DNA of 64,000 nucleotides, from assembly GCA_000827325.1 (NCBI GenBank), contig KN832871.1:62001-126000 (forward strand), in the 5' to 3' direction. The stretch comes from Oidiodendron maius Zn. Its lineage: Eukaryota; Ascomycota; Leotiomycetes; Myxotrichaceae. This document shows positions 46,169 through 57,254 of the stretch, piece by piece (position 1 is the stretch's first letter; each line of letters starts with the position of its first letter). The translations under genes and the position numbers were made by a program. The notes beneath the pieces are model-generated. The model did no database searches and had not been told where the DNA came from. It saw only the letters and a program-made list of their open reading frames with translations.

Positions 46169-48594
46169 AACTGGATGCCGTCTGTTTCCCAGCGCTTAAC
46201 ATATCCCCATTCCTCTTCGAAGCTCGAAGCAGCAGCACGGCCGTTGTGCACGTGGAGACCACATGTATCCCGTCTCCTAGAGTACAGGAAGGCGGAGGCC
46301 GGTCGGGTCCTCAAGATAGTGGTGTAACTGTGTCGGGGATAGTAGTCATGGCCCCAACCGCGGTGGCGGGCAGCGTATGGAACTGATATCTCACCTTTCC
46401 ATCTGCATACAGTCCCGAGCCGCTGGCACATATTTGCCCAGGTAGGCAGTAGCAGGACTTACGTGGTACTACTAGTCCTACCTTGTCGTCCCTCTCCTTG
46501 CCGTCCCCTACCTTTGTCTCCCATTCCCCTAGCTCTGTGTCTCTCCCGACCAGGCCTAAGCTCCCCTTCCCTGCTCCGATCCAGACTCCCACAGCTTCAT
46601 CCCACCAGCCCGCCTGTGCGGGGTCGGGACGAGCTCTGGCCTCCTTACTCAGTGCTTAGACGACCAATCCGCATGAGGTGATATCTACGTCAGGGCAAGA
46701 GTGATAGGGCAAATGCGAAATGCGAAAGCGGCACGGCTTGTCAGGACGGAGGGGAGGGGTCGGTCGAGCTTCCACTTCAGAACATCGAGATTCCCTAAAG
46801 ATTCCCTATCGCGAATCGAGTCAGAGAAACGCTAGGCCTTACCTGCGCATGACACGCAGCAGTCTAATCTACGCAGTACAGCGCGGCGAAGGGCGCATTT
46901 AATTTCCTGCATCTCGAGCCAAAAAGGCTCTTCGAGATGCCTCTGTTGGGGTTGCACACAACGACGCCAATGTCTGTCGACGAGATGGCAATACCCCATC
47001 GAACATAGAGCAAGCTACAGGATCTAGAACAGGGTCCACTCTCGCCCCCGAGTCCAGATTCTTAGTCTACGCTGTCTGTCGCCGTGTGGATTTTCGCCAC
47101 ATACGTGCAATGCATTGCCGGGCGGCCAAGACGTCGACACGCGCCCAGAGCAGGGCGTCGGGAGGATTGGCTCTTCGGCGCGAATTAGAAGTTCGATGCG
47201 GCATGGCTATCTTAGGGCCATCTTGGGGCGAATCTTAAGTGGTGTCTCACCTGCTCGTGCGTCTTGCCCCCCTCGTTCGGCTCATGTCTCGGCGGGGTCT
47301 GGCCGGCAGACCAAAATGCAATGATCCCATGGCCTCGGTGGCAATATATCCCGCCGTCCGAGGATTTGAGAGCTCCAGCTAGGCAGAAACATCGAGGACA
47401 TTTCTCGTTGGGTAGCAAAGCCAAGAACAACGCCGTGGGTTGTGGCGTAAAAAGAGACAGCTGCTTTTTAGCCTTTAACCGAAGGATCCCCCGCGTGGCC
47501 CTAACACGAGGGATCCTCCGTCCAGTCTGACGAGGAGAAAACGTAAACATACCTCTCGAGGTGTACGAGCCAGCTGTGTGATGTCTCGTTCTGGCAAGCC
47601 GACGTCGATGCAAATTTCCTGCGCTGCTGTGCTGAGTGTGTTCGGAGCCGAGCCGGAAAAGGGGAAAGGGGGGGGGATCTCTGTTCAACGGAAGGTGTTG
47701 TAGGATTTGGCTCCACCGCCAGCGTGTCGATTCATGGGGAGGGCAGCTCTCGTCTATATGACATACTGGGACGTTGGAAGAAGCTGTCGGGGAGACCGTC
47801 TTCAGAGAAGCGTTGCCCCATGCTCCTTAGGTGGCATTGGCGCGAGCAGAGTCAGCAATACTCCATGCAGAGCCATGTAAGTCCGCAGCTTGGCCGTTCA
47901 CGATTCGCTGAGAGGGCCAGTGCTCTAGTAATGTAATCAACTGAAATTTGTGTGTGCGTCGTTAGGTAATGCATCCACTGCGACGAGTTCGCCGTCTGAG
48001 TGGGCAGCGGCGGACATCCGTGCATCCCACGTTCGCTGCCCCCGGCCGCGTTGCACCAGCCCGTTTGTATGATACACCTTCGAGGGGCCTCGTCCCGGGA
48101 TCCTGCTCTGTTTGGGCATTCGGGCCAGCCTCTTGGAGCACGATCGTTACCGCTTCTCGCACTAGATCGACGGCCGGTGATTGGGCTGACCATGACGTTC
48201 GCGAGTAAATGATGAGCGTCAGAGCGGTATGCGGCGATGCTCAAGTACGAAGTGCAGGCCCCGAACTCCCTGGGCACTCCTGGGCACTCCTGGGCACTCC
48301 TGGGCACTCCTGGAAGCCCGTGTCATCTCGACCACTCCATGAACGGCACTAGCCCCGCCAGAGCAGTTCATCCCCGGGGGTTAAGGGGCTTTGCCATAAG
48401 CTATTATCTTCCTCTCGAGCGAAGGAGGCGGCGAGAAGTGGTCCAATCTACATAACAGCAGCCTGCAGCAAAAAGGCCCGAGGAGTATCCCTCTTCCGTG
48501 GTATTCTGGTGTTTCGAAGTCCAGCCTCAGGAGCCATCACGCACTTCCAGTACACATATTGAAGGCTTCTTGAACTCCTAAACGGCCCTCTACC
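46169..48594. other. 2.4 kb gene-free region before the bZIP gene
   Basis: No family, tRNA or transposon is recognised. It holds an imperfect inverted repeat around 47485-47516 (GGATCC at both ends) and a 10-bp tandem repeat near the bZIP gene. Much of it is probably a long regulatory region and 5' leader. Several 130-160-codon open frames on the minus strand have no motif. Confidence 0.45.
48271..48310 (+). repeat. 10-bp tandem repeat TGGGCACTCC x4
   Basis: Four exact, uninterrupted copies of TGGGCACTCC, with a fifth partial copy (TGG) after them. The array lies about 290 bases upstream of the bZIP start codon. Confidence 0.92.
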
Positions 48595-49395
48595 ATGACC
48601 ACTGACTACGGTACCGGCTACCCCAATAGTCAGTCGTATCTGAAGCCAGCTGAGATGGGCGCGGGCTTGTATGACGGGACCTCAAGCGAGTCCTCTGCAG
48701 CCTCCCCCCTATACAACAATGTAAGGCCCAGAAGGAGAGCCATCCCACAACGCCACGCCAGAACTAACGCTCATGACAGGGCGTGGATAACATCTACAAC
48801 GAGCATGTCCCTGGATTCTTGCGGCATGCGTACCCGGTGCAGGATCCCGTGACGGCGGCCGCCATGGGGCTGATCCCCGTGGAGTTGGACATCGAGGGAC
48901 TGTACGAGACGCAAGATCGTCGACGGAAGAAGAGCACGAGCGACAAGGTCGTTCCACCACACGTCCACTCGGTAGGTAGCAGATGATCGGCCTCTCCATG
49001 AAAAGCAGAGCAAACGAGACGAAAGAAGCATTGACTGACGGCTGTCCCAGCGCCGACGGGCTCAGAACCGAGCCTCGCAAAGGGCGTTCCGTGACAGGAA
49101 AGAGAAACGCATGAAGGAGATCGAGGAGAAACTTGACGAACTGCAGGGGCAGCACAGCGACCTGACGCGGTCGTATGAGGCGCTGCAGGTCGAGTATGCC
49201 AGTGTGAAGCAGGAGCTGGACCAGCTGCGGAGAAAGAACGAGAGCCACTCCCCCGAGGATAGCAGCTATGCGGCCTCGAGCATCAGAGAATGGGAAGAGT
49301 GTCAAACGGAGCCCACTGACCCGTTGTTATTTGACGTGTCGGCGTTCTGCTACGAGCCAGAAGATGAGGCCGAGCAGAAGGGGGAAAGGGGGTGA
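48595..49395 (+). CDS. Yap/AP-1-type bZIP transcription factor
   Basis: A nuclear DNA-binding protein of 220 residues. Exons are 48595-48720, 48780-48971 and 49051-49395, introns 59 and 79 nt. The basic region (starting near residue 107) is RRRAQNRASQRAFRDRKEKR, in which NxxxQRAFR is the signature of fungal Yap-type bZIPs, followed by a leucine zipper of about four heptads (ELQGQHSDLTRSYEALQVEY). The N-terminal part is Ser/Tyr/Pro-rich and the C-terminus acidic (EPEDEAEQKGERG). No cysteine-rich redox domain like that of Yap1/AP-1 is present, so it is closer to the short KapC-like members. Targets unknown. Confidence 0.9.
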
Positions 49396-49999
49396 AGGGG
49401 GTAGAAGGGGGAAATCGGCAAAATTGGGACGCATCCATCAGGGTTGGGCCTGGCTGGGAGGGAGGGAGTTTTGGGGTTATATCTATATATCTCTCTCTAT
49501 ATGACTATATGATTATATACACACATGCGTGTGGACTTCAGGGTTACATAAAATACACCATGCATGCAGCCCTACCTACCTGTTCGACGCCAAGAGTCGG
49601 CACTTCAGGATAGGGTACAGTCATCGTCAGCTCAGCACCAAGGTGTTGTCTTTGGCATGCTTTAGGTAAGGCCCTGCGCCCGCATCCCTCATCTAGTCAA
49701 GAGATACTTACTGTACCTGCTGTCGGGCACCACTGGCCCTCCTGTCCTCGACTCCTGGGCCGCCCGGCACGTGGTGGTTCAACCCAGGCTGCACGATCCT
49801 TAGTGAGACCGGACTGACGCTTGCTTTCTGCCACTCGTCCTGCCCCAAACCCAAAACTCCGGCGGTCGCTTGGCCCCTCAACACGACATCAACAATTCCT
49901 CCTCCTGATTCCTCCATCTTTTTCTTTCCTCTTCTCCCCACTCTTTCAACCTCTCTATTCTCTGCCCCTTCCATCGCATCTGCCGTATCCATCGCCATC
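49396..49999. other. bZIP 3' flank and transketolase leader
   Basis: Contains a (TATC/CT)n-rich patch at 49478-49520 and, from 49850, a pyrimidine-rich leader running to the transketolase ATG. No gene seen. Confidence 0.5.
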
Positions 50000-52580
50000 A
50001 TGGCCTATTCTGAAGTTGATAAGGTGGCCATCAACACCATTCGACTGCTCGCCGTGAGTTCCCCCCCACCCACGACCAATTTTGTTGCCCCGCCATAACG
50101 ACACCAAATGAGCTTCTGCCACCACCACCATCTCAATGCGCTTAATATCTACTGACTGCTTGCTTCACAGGTCGATGCCACCTTCAAAGCCAGCTCCGGC
50201 CACCCCGGAGCCCCGATGTATGTGTTCCATGCTCGATCCCGCCTCGTCCGCCCCTCGTTGACAAGCTCTGCTCTAGGGGACTGGCTCCGGCTGCCCACGT
50301 CCTGTTCAATCGCATCATGACATACAACCCCAAGAATGCAAATTGGGTCAACCGCGATAGATTCGTGCTCTCGTAAGCCTCCAATTTCTGATTTATCGAC
50401 TCCATCCTCCTATTTTCGTTCCGTCCCAGCCAACGCCGCGTTGGGACACTTCTTGGCGCAGCTCTGCAATGGCTGGAGAAATTCCGACACAATTGAAAGC
50501 TCTAAATCATTCGGGCTCTATAATGAAATGCCATTTGAGCAATTTTTCCGGGGCTCATTGGCCCTCTGGACCTGCCGAAAAGGCCTACATAGCCCATACT
50601 GACCCTTCGATAGCAACGGCCATGCTTGCATGCTTCAATATGCCCTCCTCCATCTGGCAGGCTACAAGATGTCCCTTGATGATCTCAAGGCATTCCGCGT
50701 GAGTCTATACTCTTACTCCTTGGCAATGGCACAGTTTAACTAGATTCCGCATACAGACAGTTGACAGCGCTACCCCCGGGCACCCTGAATCTCATGATAC
50801 AGAAGGCGTTGAAGTTACAACTGGGCCACTTGGACAAGGCTTTGCCAATGCTGTTGGCCTTGCCATTGCCGAGCGACATACCGCTGCCGTATTCAACAAG
50901 CCCGGCTTCGACCTGATCAATAACCACACCTATGTCTTCTTGGGCGACGGATGCATGATGGAGGGTGTGGCCAGTGAGGCTGCCTCCGTGGCAGGACATC
51001 TCCAGCTCGGTAACCTCATTGCCATCTATGATGATAATCACATTTCTATTGACGGCGACACCAACTGCTCCTTTACCGAAGATGTTGCCAAGCGATTTGA
51101 AGCCTACGGCTGGCATGTTGTGGTCGTTGATGACGGTGACCACGACCTGGAGGGGATTGAGGCTGCGATCAAGAAGGCCCAGGCCGTGACTGACAAGCCA
51201 TCCCTTATAAAGTTGAAGACCACAATTGGCTTCGGCTCCAAGCAACAGGGTACCCATAGTGTGCATGGCTCTGCGCTCAAGCCCGACGATATCACGCAGG
51301 TCAAGATTCAGTTCGGGTTTGATCCTGAGAAGACATTTGTCGTCCCACAGGAGGTGTATGACCTGTACCATAAGCGCAGCGCCCACGGCGCTGCCAGGGA
51401 GCAGGAGTGGGAGCAACTGTTGGCCAAGTACAGCCAAGCTCACCCTGCTGAGGCAGCAGATCTGAAGCGCCGCTTGTCTGGACAGCTTCCAGAAGGATGG
51501 GAGAAGAGCCTGCCAACCTACGCTGCAACCGATGCTGCTGTAGCTACCAGAAAGCTCTCTGAGACCGTCCTCACCAAGGTCGAGGCAGTTGTGCCAGAGC
51601 TCCTTGGCGGTTCGGCCGATCTGACCCCCTCAACATTGACAAGATGGAAGGCGGCTGTTGATTTCCAGCCTCCGTCCCTTGGTCTGGGTGACTGGTCTGG
51701 ACGTTATATCAGATATGGTGTTCGTGAGCACGGTATGGGTTCTATCATGAATGGTCTTGCTGCATACGGAACTGTCATCCCGACCAGCGGCACCTTCTTG
51801 AATTTCGTCTCATATGCTGCCGGCGCTGTCCGTCTCTCTGCCCTTTCTCAGGTCCGAGTCATCTGGGTTGCCACTCATGACTCCATCGGTCTTGGAGAGG
51901 ATGGACCCACTCACCAACCTATTGAGACTCTGGCACACTTCCGCGCCCTTCCAAACTGCATGGTTTGGCGCCCAGCTGATGGTAACGAGACCAGTGCCGC
52001 ATACTATGTTGCGTTGACCTCAAAGCACACTCCAAGTATCCTTGCTCTCTCGCGACAGAACCTGCCACAACTCGAGAATTCAACAATTGCTCATGCGATC
52101 AAGGGTGGTTATGTTGTCCACGAGGCTGCAAATGCCAACATTACACTCGTGTCTACCGGTTCCGAAGTTGGCATATGTGTCGATGCCGTCAAGTATCTCA
52201 AGGAGCACCACAACCTGACAGCGCGTGTAGTTTCCCTTCCATGCTTTGAGGTCTTTGATGCTCAGTCAAAGGAATACAGACTCAGCGTGCTCCCCGACGG
52301 CATCCCATCTCTGTCCGTTGAAGTCATGTCAACAATGGGTTGGGAGCGATATACCCATGAGCAATTCGGCCTCAACCGGTTCGGTGCAAGTGGTGGTTAC
52401 AAGGATGTTTACAAGGTAAGAGATCTACATTTATTTGTAAGACAATGCTGATGCCCTGTACAGAAGTTTGAATTTACTCCCGAGGGCATTAGCAAGCGTG
52501 CTGTTGCTACTGTTGAGTTCTACAAGGGAGTTTCAAACCTCCGCTCTCCTGTCAACCGTGCATTTCAACAACTTATTTAA
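50000..52580 (+). CDS. TKL1: Transketolase
   Basis: A thiamine-diphosphate enzyme of the non-oxidative pentose phosphate pathway, moving two-carbon units between sugar phosphates; cytosolic dimer. Six exons, 50000-50053, 50171-50217, 50277-50372, 50614-50698, 50757-52415 and 52464-52580, give 685 residues, the normal length. The N-terminal [19 protein letters not shown] and the cofactor motif [20 protein letters not shown]...DDN are intact, as are [11 protein letters not shown] of the pyrimidine domain and the C-terminal [12 protein letters not shown] block. Intron 3 is 241 nt, the longest coding intron in an otherwise compact set. The strong pyrimidine leader and codon use agree with high expression. 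Confidence 0.97.
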
Positions 52581-52910
52581 TCCGGGTCATGAGACTATGT
52601 TGTTGAACTGAACGATGTGGATATGAGCATATAACTTACCGATAGAAAAATGATTACTCGATACCTGTAGAATGGCCGCTTTCACTCGTGATTTCTCAAT
52701 ACAAGCCTTATAACTAAGCTTGATGAATGTCTGTGTTAGATACAGCTCTTGGTATCTTGCTTATAACCCTGGCCCTAAGTATATACATGAGACTGGGGCA
52801 CTGGCTGGCAGGGGATGGTAGCTTGCTTCTGCTTTCCGTCCTTCCCTTTAAACGTCCTGGGATCCGCTAATTATGAGGATGAATTCGATGGCCATAACAG
52901 GCCATGCCCT
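52581..52910. other. Convergent spacer
   Basis: The 3' flanks of the transketolase (+) and the next minus-strand gene meet here; nothing else is seen. Confidence 0.5.
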
Positions 52911-53594
52911 TCAATCACCATCACCTTCAGCAATAGCCTCCCGCAGTTCTGGCTCCTCTCGCATAAATTCCTTCTGGAACTCTCGGCCCATCCTCTCCAG
53001 CCTTGCAGCCGCTCTCCTCGCTTCCATGGTATCTCCTGCGCCGGCTGCCACCACGGTGGCTACAAGCAGCGGCGGCAGTAACATTGCTCCATCGTCCTCT
53101 GCGGCCGGCGCCTCCTCTCCAGCACCCAAACCGCTCTCATAAGTCTCGCCATGCGTATCTCCATTCACCAGCTTACCGTCCTCGTCTCCCTGACCAGCCG
53201 TGCTAGTATCGTCCGTCGTACCACTCAGTGACCTCAAGTCTTCCCTCGCCTGGCCCACTATATCTCTTCCGGACCCCAATGCTGCATGCGCCTGCCGTGA
53301 CTGCGGCCGAGGGGAGCTCTGGGGATTCAGATACGAGTGCAGGATGACGGGGCCGGAAGAACCCGTCTCGATCAGGATGCGCTGGGGCAGGCCCAGGTCC
53401 AGACGAGAGGCCGAGTCATACGCCGCGAGCGCCGCGGTGGTGAGGGAGGAGAGCGCCTGCGCCTGCGCCTGCGATTGAGCCTGCGACGGCTTGTCGGTGG
53501 GTGGCGGGGATCTCGCCGAGGAGATCAGAGGCATGAGGGCACGGTCGGCGAGGTGGATTGCGATCCGGCTGCCTGACGCTGGGGAGTTCGCCAT
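52911..53594 (-). CDS. Hypothetical fungal protein, possible roadblock-like fold
   Basis: I do not recognise a named family. From the ATG at 53594 it encodes 227 residues; an upstream in-frame ATG at 53789 would add 65 low-similarity residues. RIAIHLADRALMPLISSA near the N-terminus and ALAAYDSASRLDLGLPQ then RILIETGSSGPVILHSYL suggest an alternating helix/strand fold of the roadblock/LC7 kind found in Ragulator-type complexes, but this is only a guess from pattern. A Gln-Ala run (SQAQSQAQAQA) lies between. The C-terminal half is acidic and Gly/Ser-rich with one hydrophobic stretch (MLLPPLLVATVVAAGAG) and a charged helix. It is divergent from the coiled-coil gene, whose start is 264 bases away. 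Confidence 0.65.
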   Translation of the reverse strand: MANSPASGSRIAIHLADRALMPLISSARSPPPTDKPSQAQSQAQAQALSSLTTAALAAYDSASRLDLGLPQRILIETGSSGPVILHSYLNPQSSPRPQSRQAHAALGSGRDIVGQAREDLRSLSGTTDDTSTAGQGDEDGKLVNGDTHGETYESGLGAGEEAPAAEDDGAMLLPPLLVATVVAAGAGDTMEARRAAARLERMGREFQKEFMREEPELREAIAEGDGD

Positions 53595-53857
53595 GGTAAC
53601 TGAGAACCCAAGGCCCTGGCTGCGTCGAGCATCTATCGCTGAGATTGAAGCCGTTGAAGGCTTCGATGATGTAAGGTTCAAGTGTCTGTGGCTTCCGCTC
53701 GCCAGATATTGCGGATGTGGTTTAGCGTAAGGCTGCTTGGGGCTGCCACCTTTTGGATTCAAAAGTAGCTGTCCGCAAAGCTCAATCATCTACAAACATC
53801 GAACCTGAATTGTCGCGAATTGGAGAACACGACGGCTCTCAATACTAGCAGGACGCC

Positions 53858-55715
53858 ATGGCTGACGCTGCGGAAAAAGCAAAAGCTGAAAAGATCGCGG
53901 CTGCAAGGAAAAGAGTACGTTCCTGGATTCGGAGCGATTAGTACAGAGAAGACGCGCTGACGGTCCCTGCGTATAGGTTGAGCAATTAAAGAAGAAGTCA
54001 ACGGCGAAAAAGTCCGACGCGAAGAAAGATGCAAAGCTTGAAGCGGCAGAAGCCTCAATGGCGGATGAGAAGCCAGAAGACAAGGCTGCAGAGCAAGATG
54101 CTGGGGTAGGAGTTGAAGCAGACGAGGATGCTTCGAAAGAGGTAGAAATCGACGATGCCAAAGATGCTGAAGAAACAGTGGCCGATTTAAGCAAAGTACC
54201 ACGGCAACGAGGGCATTCGTCTTCAATATCTCAGCAGTCTAAGATGCGTTCGTCCTCGTTCCGGGCATCATCTGGACCACTCTCACCCAGCGAGTTCCCG
54301 CCGGAGGAGAATACTGCTCCCGATATTTACCGGAAACAAGCTATTAGAATTGAAGAGCTGGAGAAGGAGAATAAGCGACTTGCAAAAGAGGCTAGTGATG
54401 GCGAGAGGCGTTGGAAGAAGGCAGAGGAGGAGTTAGAAGAGCTGCGAGAGATCGAGGGTGACTCGAGTTCAAAGGCAAAGGATACATCATCTACTGCAGA
54501 ATCTTCAGGGCAATTGGAGAAGCTGGTATATTTTAATCCCCCGCAATATTTGAGGATAGCTCTGACAATATTATGTAGCAAGCGGAAATCGCTGCCCTGC
54601 AACGTCAAAATTCTCAACTCCAATCTCAGGCATCACGCACTTCGCGGCACGACTCGCCCCCTTCAATGTCTCTAACAGTGTCGCCAGAATTGGAGGCTGC
54701 CTTACAATCAAAGAACTCAACAATTGAATCTATGGAAATCGAGATCTCAAATCTACGGGCACAGCTAGATCGTGTGGCTTCCGGGTCGTCAGTTGAAAAG
54801 GAACAGATCACGGCCCTGGAAGAAAAGCTGGCCAGGAGTGAGCGGTCAGCCGCTACCGCACAGCACGAACTGACCGACCTAAAGAAGAATCTGGAGCGAA
54901 CGACAGAGAAGGCTGTCAAGGAAGGAAGCGAGCGCACATCAGCCGAGACAAAGCTACGGACGCTAGGACGGGAGGCGGAGGAGGCTAAAGCCCACAGCGA
55001 CGGCTTGCAAAAGAAAGTCGATTCATTGGAGAAGAAAGTGGCAACATTAGCGACGCTGCACAAGGAACATGACGCACGCTTCCAAGCACAGAGGCGAGAG
55101 CGAGAAAAGGCGGAGAAGGACGCTGCCGACGTCAGATCCAAACTTGCCGGCACTGAAAACGAAAATCTCCGTCTAAAAGAGGAGAGGGATCGCCTAAAGA
55201 AACGGGACGCTGAAGGAATTGACGATGATGGAGTGGACGAGCTGGAAAATGAAGAAAGACAACGCCTGGAGAAGAAGGTCCGGGACTTGGAAGCGGAAGT
55301 GCATGAGTTGAGGAGTGGCATCTGGCGAGAACGCAGAAAAGAATTAGGTAGTGGGGAGCACGGCGTCACAAGTCCTGGGTCCAAGTTCACCGATGTGGAT
55401 CTTGGGGGCGGACTGTCACCAAATGGAAGGAAGGGCGCTCAAGGAAAGGGGATTGGGGATTTCTTCACCAGTGGGTTCAATGCCATCACAGGAGCTGCTC
55501 CGGCCGGAAATGATGACGGGCTGCTGGATGATGATGGAGGGCTGGATTTCGATGAAGACGCCTTTCGTCGGGCGCACGAGGAGGAGGCAAAGCAGCGCAT
55601 AGAGCGGATCAAGGAAGTGAAACGCGGGCTGAAGGATTGGGAAGGCTGGAGGTTGGATCTAGTGGACAATCGAAGAGGCGGAGGAGAGGGAGTTGGGGAG
55701 ATCTTTGAGATCTAA
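53858..55715 (+). CDS. Long coiled-coil, golgin-like protein
   Basis: A protein of 580 residues in three exons (53858-53914, 53977-54525, 54579-55715), introns 62 and 53 nt. It opens with a charged helix (MADAAEKAKAEKIAAARKR). Long heptad-rich segments cover residues ~150-205 and ~220-450, for example IRIEELEKENKRLAKEASD and EKEQITALEEKLARSERSAA. The Ser-rich stretch RGHSSSISQQSKMRSSSFRA is probably a phosphorylated linker. A C-terminal non-coiled part contains GIGDFFTSGFNAITG and an acidic tail. Such proteins are annotated in fungi as M-protein-repeat or golgin-like; no GRIP or GRAB domain is obvious. A tethering or scaffold role is inference only. Confidence 0.85.
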
Positions 55716-55744
55716 CAGATTATGGCGAGTCCAAGCTTTTGTGT

Positions 55745-56130
55745 ACAGTGAAGAACGGGCCACATCCGCATCTACATGAAATAGAACGCATGAACACCCC
55801 ATCCCGCCTCCGTGCATTCGCATGTTGGATGCCAGTTTCTACCACACCGTAATACTCGGCCAAGCTTGTCTTCATGGTCTCCATGACGTGGGCGGGGATT
55901 AGATGCTCCGGGTCGGAGATATTAACCGTCGGCGAGGGCGAGAGGCTATGGTCCCGGCCATTGATCTGTCTACCGTGATGGAGGGCCAGTCAGGACGTTT
56001 GGACGACCATTTCGTCCTCGATCTCCTTCACATGTAACCATCCATCCTGGCAGCCTCCTCGCGGGACGCAGCCACAGTGGGCTTGATATTGATCAGAGTG
56101 GGAACCATCCTCGGCACGGGCTCCCACCCA
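55745..56130 (-). pseudogene. Decayed coding relic on the minus strand
   Basis: Read on the minus strand, 56125-56020 gives a protein-like stretch (VPGWEPVPRMVPTLINIKPT, then VAASREEAARMDGYM) that ends at a stop. A second frame continues at once with HVKEIEDEMVVQTS, a stop, and then LALHHGRQINGRDHSLSPSP followed by DPEHLIPAHVMETMKTSLAE down to about 55850. Codon composition resembles a real gene, yet at least one frame change and one stop break it, and no splice sites repair them. I do not recognise the ancestor. Confidence 0.4.
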
Positions 56131-56160
56131 GGGACCGGTGAGGGCGGTATGCTTCATAGC

Positions 56161-56178
56161 AGGACTCTGCAGAGTCCT
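56161..56178. repeat. 18-bp perfect palindrome
   Basis: AGGACTCTGCAGAGTCCT equals its own reverse complement, centred on CTGCAG. It lies just upstream (on the minus strand) of the coding relic. Confidence 0.85.
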
Positions 56179-57254
56179 AATGTTCTCGGTGGGTAGGTGT
56201 TGTTCTTTGCCCCTCCACCGGGGCCGCGCGCACAGGCTCAGGTCACCTCAGGGAGGCTGTGCTGGATTGCGCGAGTCCGATTCGCGGGATTCCGGCCCCC
56301 AACCACGATGTCCTGCAGGCCCGGTAAGGCTGCAGGAGTAGAAGGGCGTTCTGCTCACCGACTCTATTCCTAAGCCCCGACTTGGTTTCCGCTCTTTGGT
56401 CCTGCCGTTGGCCTCTCAGATGCCTCGGATGCTTGCCCACGGCCCTATCGCACCCCACACGTCGCGGTGAATAGAGCTTGCCGGCCACGGTTGTTGCAGT
56501 ATGTCTGTCGGGAAGATCTGGCACTTGCTTCTTCTAGACACTGTTCCTCCATCGAAGGGACTCGGAAACACCGCTTCTCTCAGCGACCCCTCTGTTGTTT
56601 ATTAGTACAGGCAGAACCACGTATGCGGTGGAGTATGACGATATCCAATTCCACTTTCACATATATCTTCTCGCTCCTCTGCGTTGCGTGTCATGGAGAT
56701 CAAGTGTTCTCAAGTCTGATAGAGCCCGTGAGCAAGTGATCGGGATAAGACTAGACGTCGTTTTGAAGTTTATTTTGAGCAGCGAATGGCATTCTTCAAG
56801 TCCTGACTGCGCATTAATTCTGTCTTCTATTCCTAGACCACTTTGTCAAGCATCGTCAGTCAGTCCCTCACCCGCCAGCTTCAAGCCCAGCTGTGGTTGA
56901 GATAGTGCCGTGCTGTCATTATCCCGATCATCTCACCTCGGGCTTGAAGTCGTCTGCTCTCTTGACCATTGTCTGCGACTTGAGTGATATCGATTCTGCA
57001 ATTACCTCCTACTTGTGTGACATGGCACATCTTGTCGATCCATCTGCCACTCCTCGAACCCTCTCTCCCTGCAGTACCACATCTATCTAAACTCCAATCT
57101 TCTGTCAACGACTTCTCAAGAAGTCCATTGAACAGCCCCCCTACCCTAGCATCGACCTGGGGTACTTTTTCGAAAGTCTCGCCACCAACTGCAACCGATC
57201 CTCTCGGAAAGAGGGCTGACGTGAATGCTTGCCTTAACTTCTAGCGTGAGCAGC
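56179..57254. other. Upstream region of the C2H2 gene
   Basis: No gene is supported. CTTAAC followed by TTCTAG at 57232-57243 looks like the end of a 5'-UTR intron, 11 bases before the ATG I chose for the next gene. Confidence 0.45.

Noticed and set aside
47212-47688. 158-codon minus-strand frame
   Set aside because: No motif, proline/arginine-rich by composition, with overlapping frames on the other strand.
47852-48307. 151-codon minus-strand frame crossing the 10-bp repeat
   Set aside because: A 10-bp repeat cannot keep one reading frame pattern, no family motif is present, and several plus-strand frames are equally open.
50373-50613. Long transketolase intron as a snoRNA host
   Set aside because: No box C/D or H/ACA pair with flanking stem could be found.
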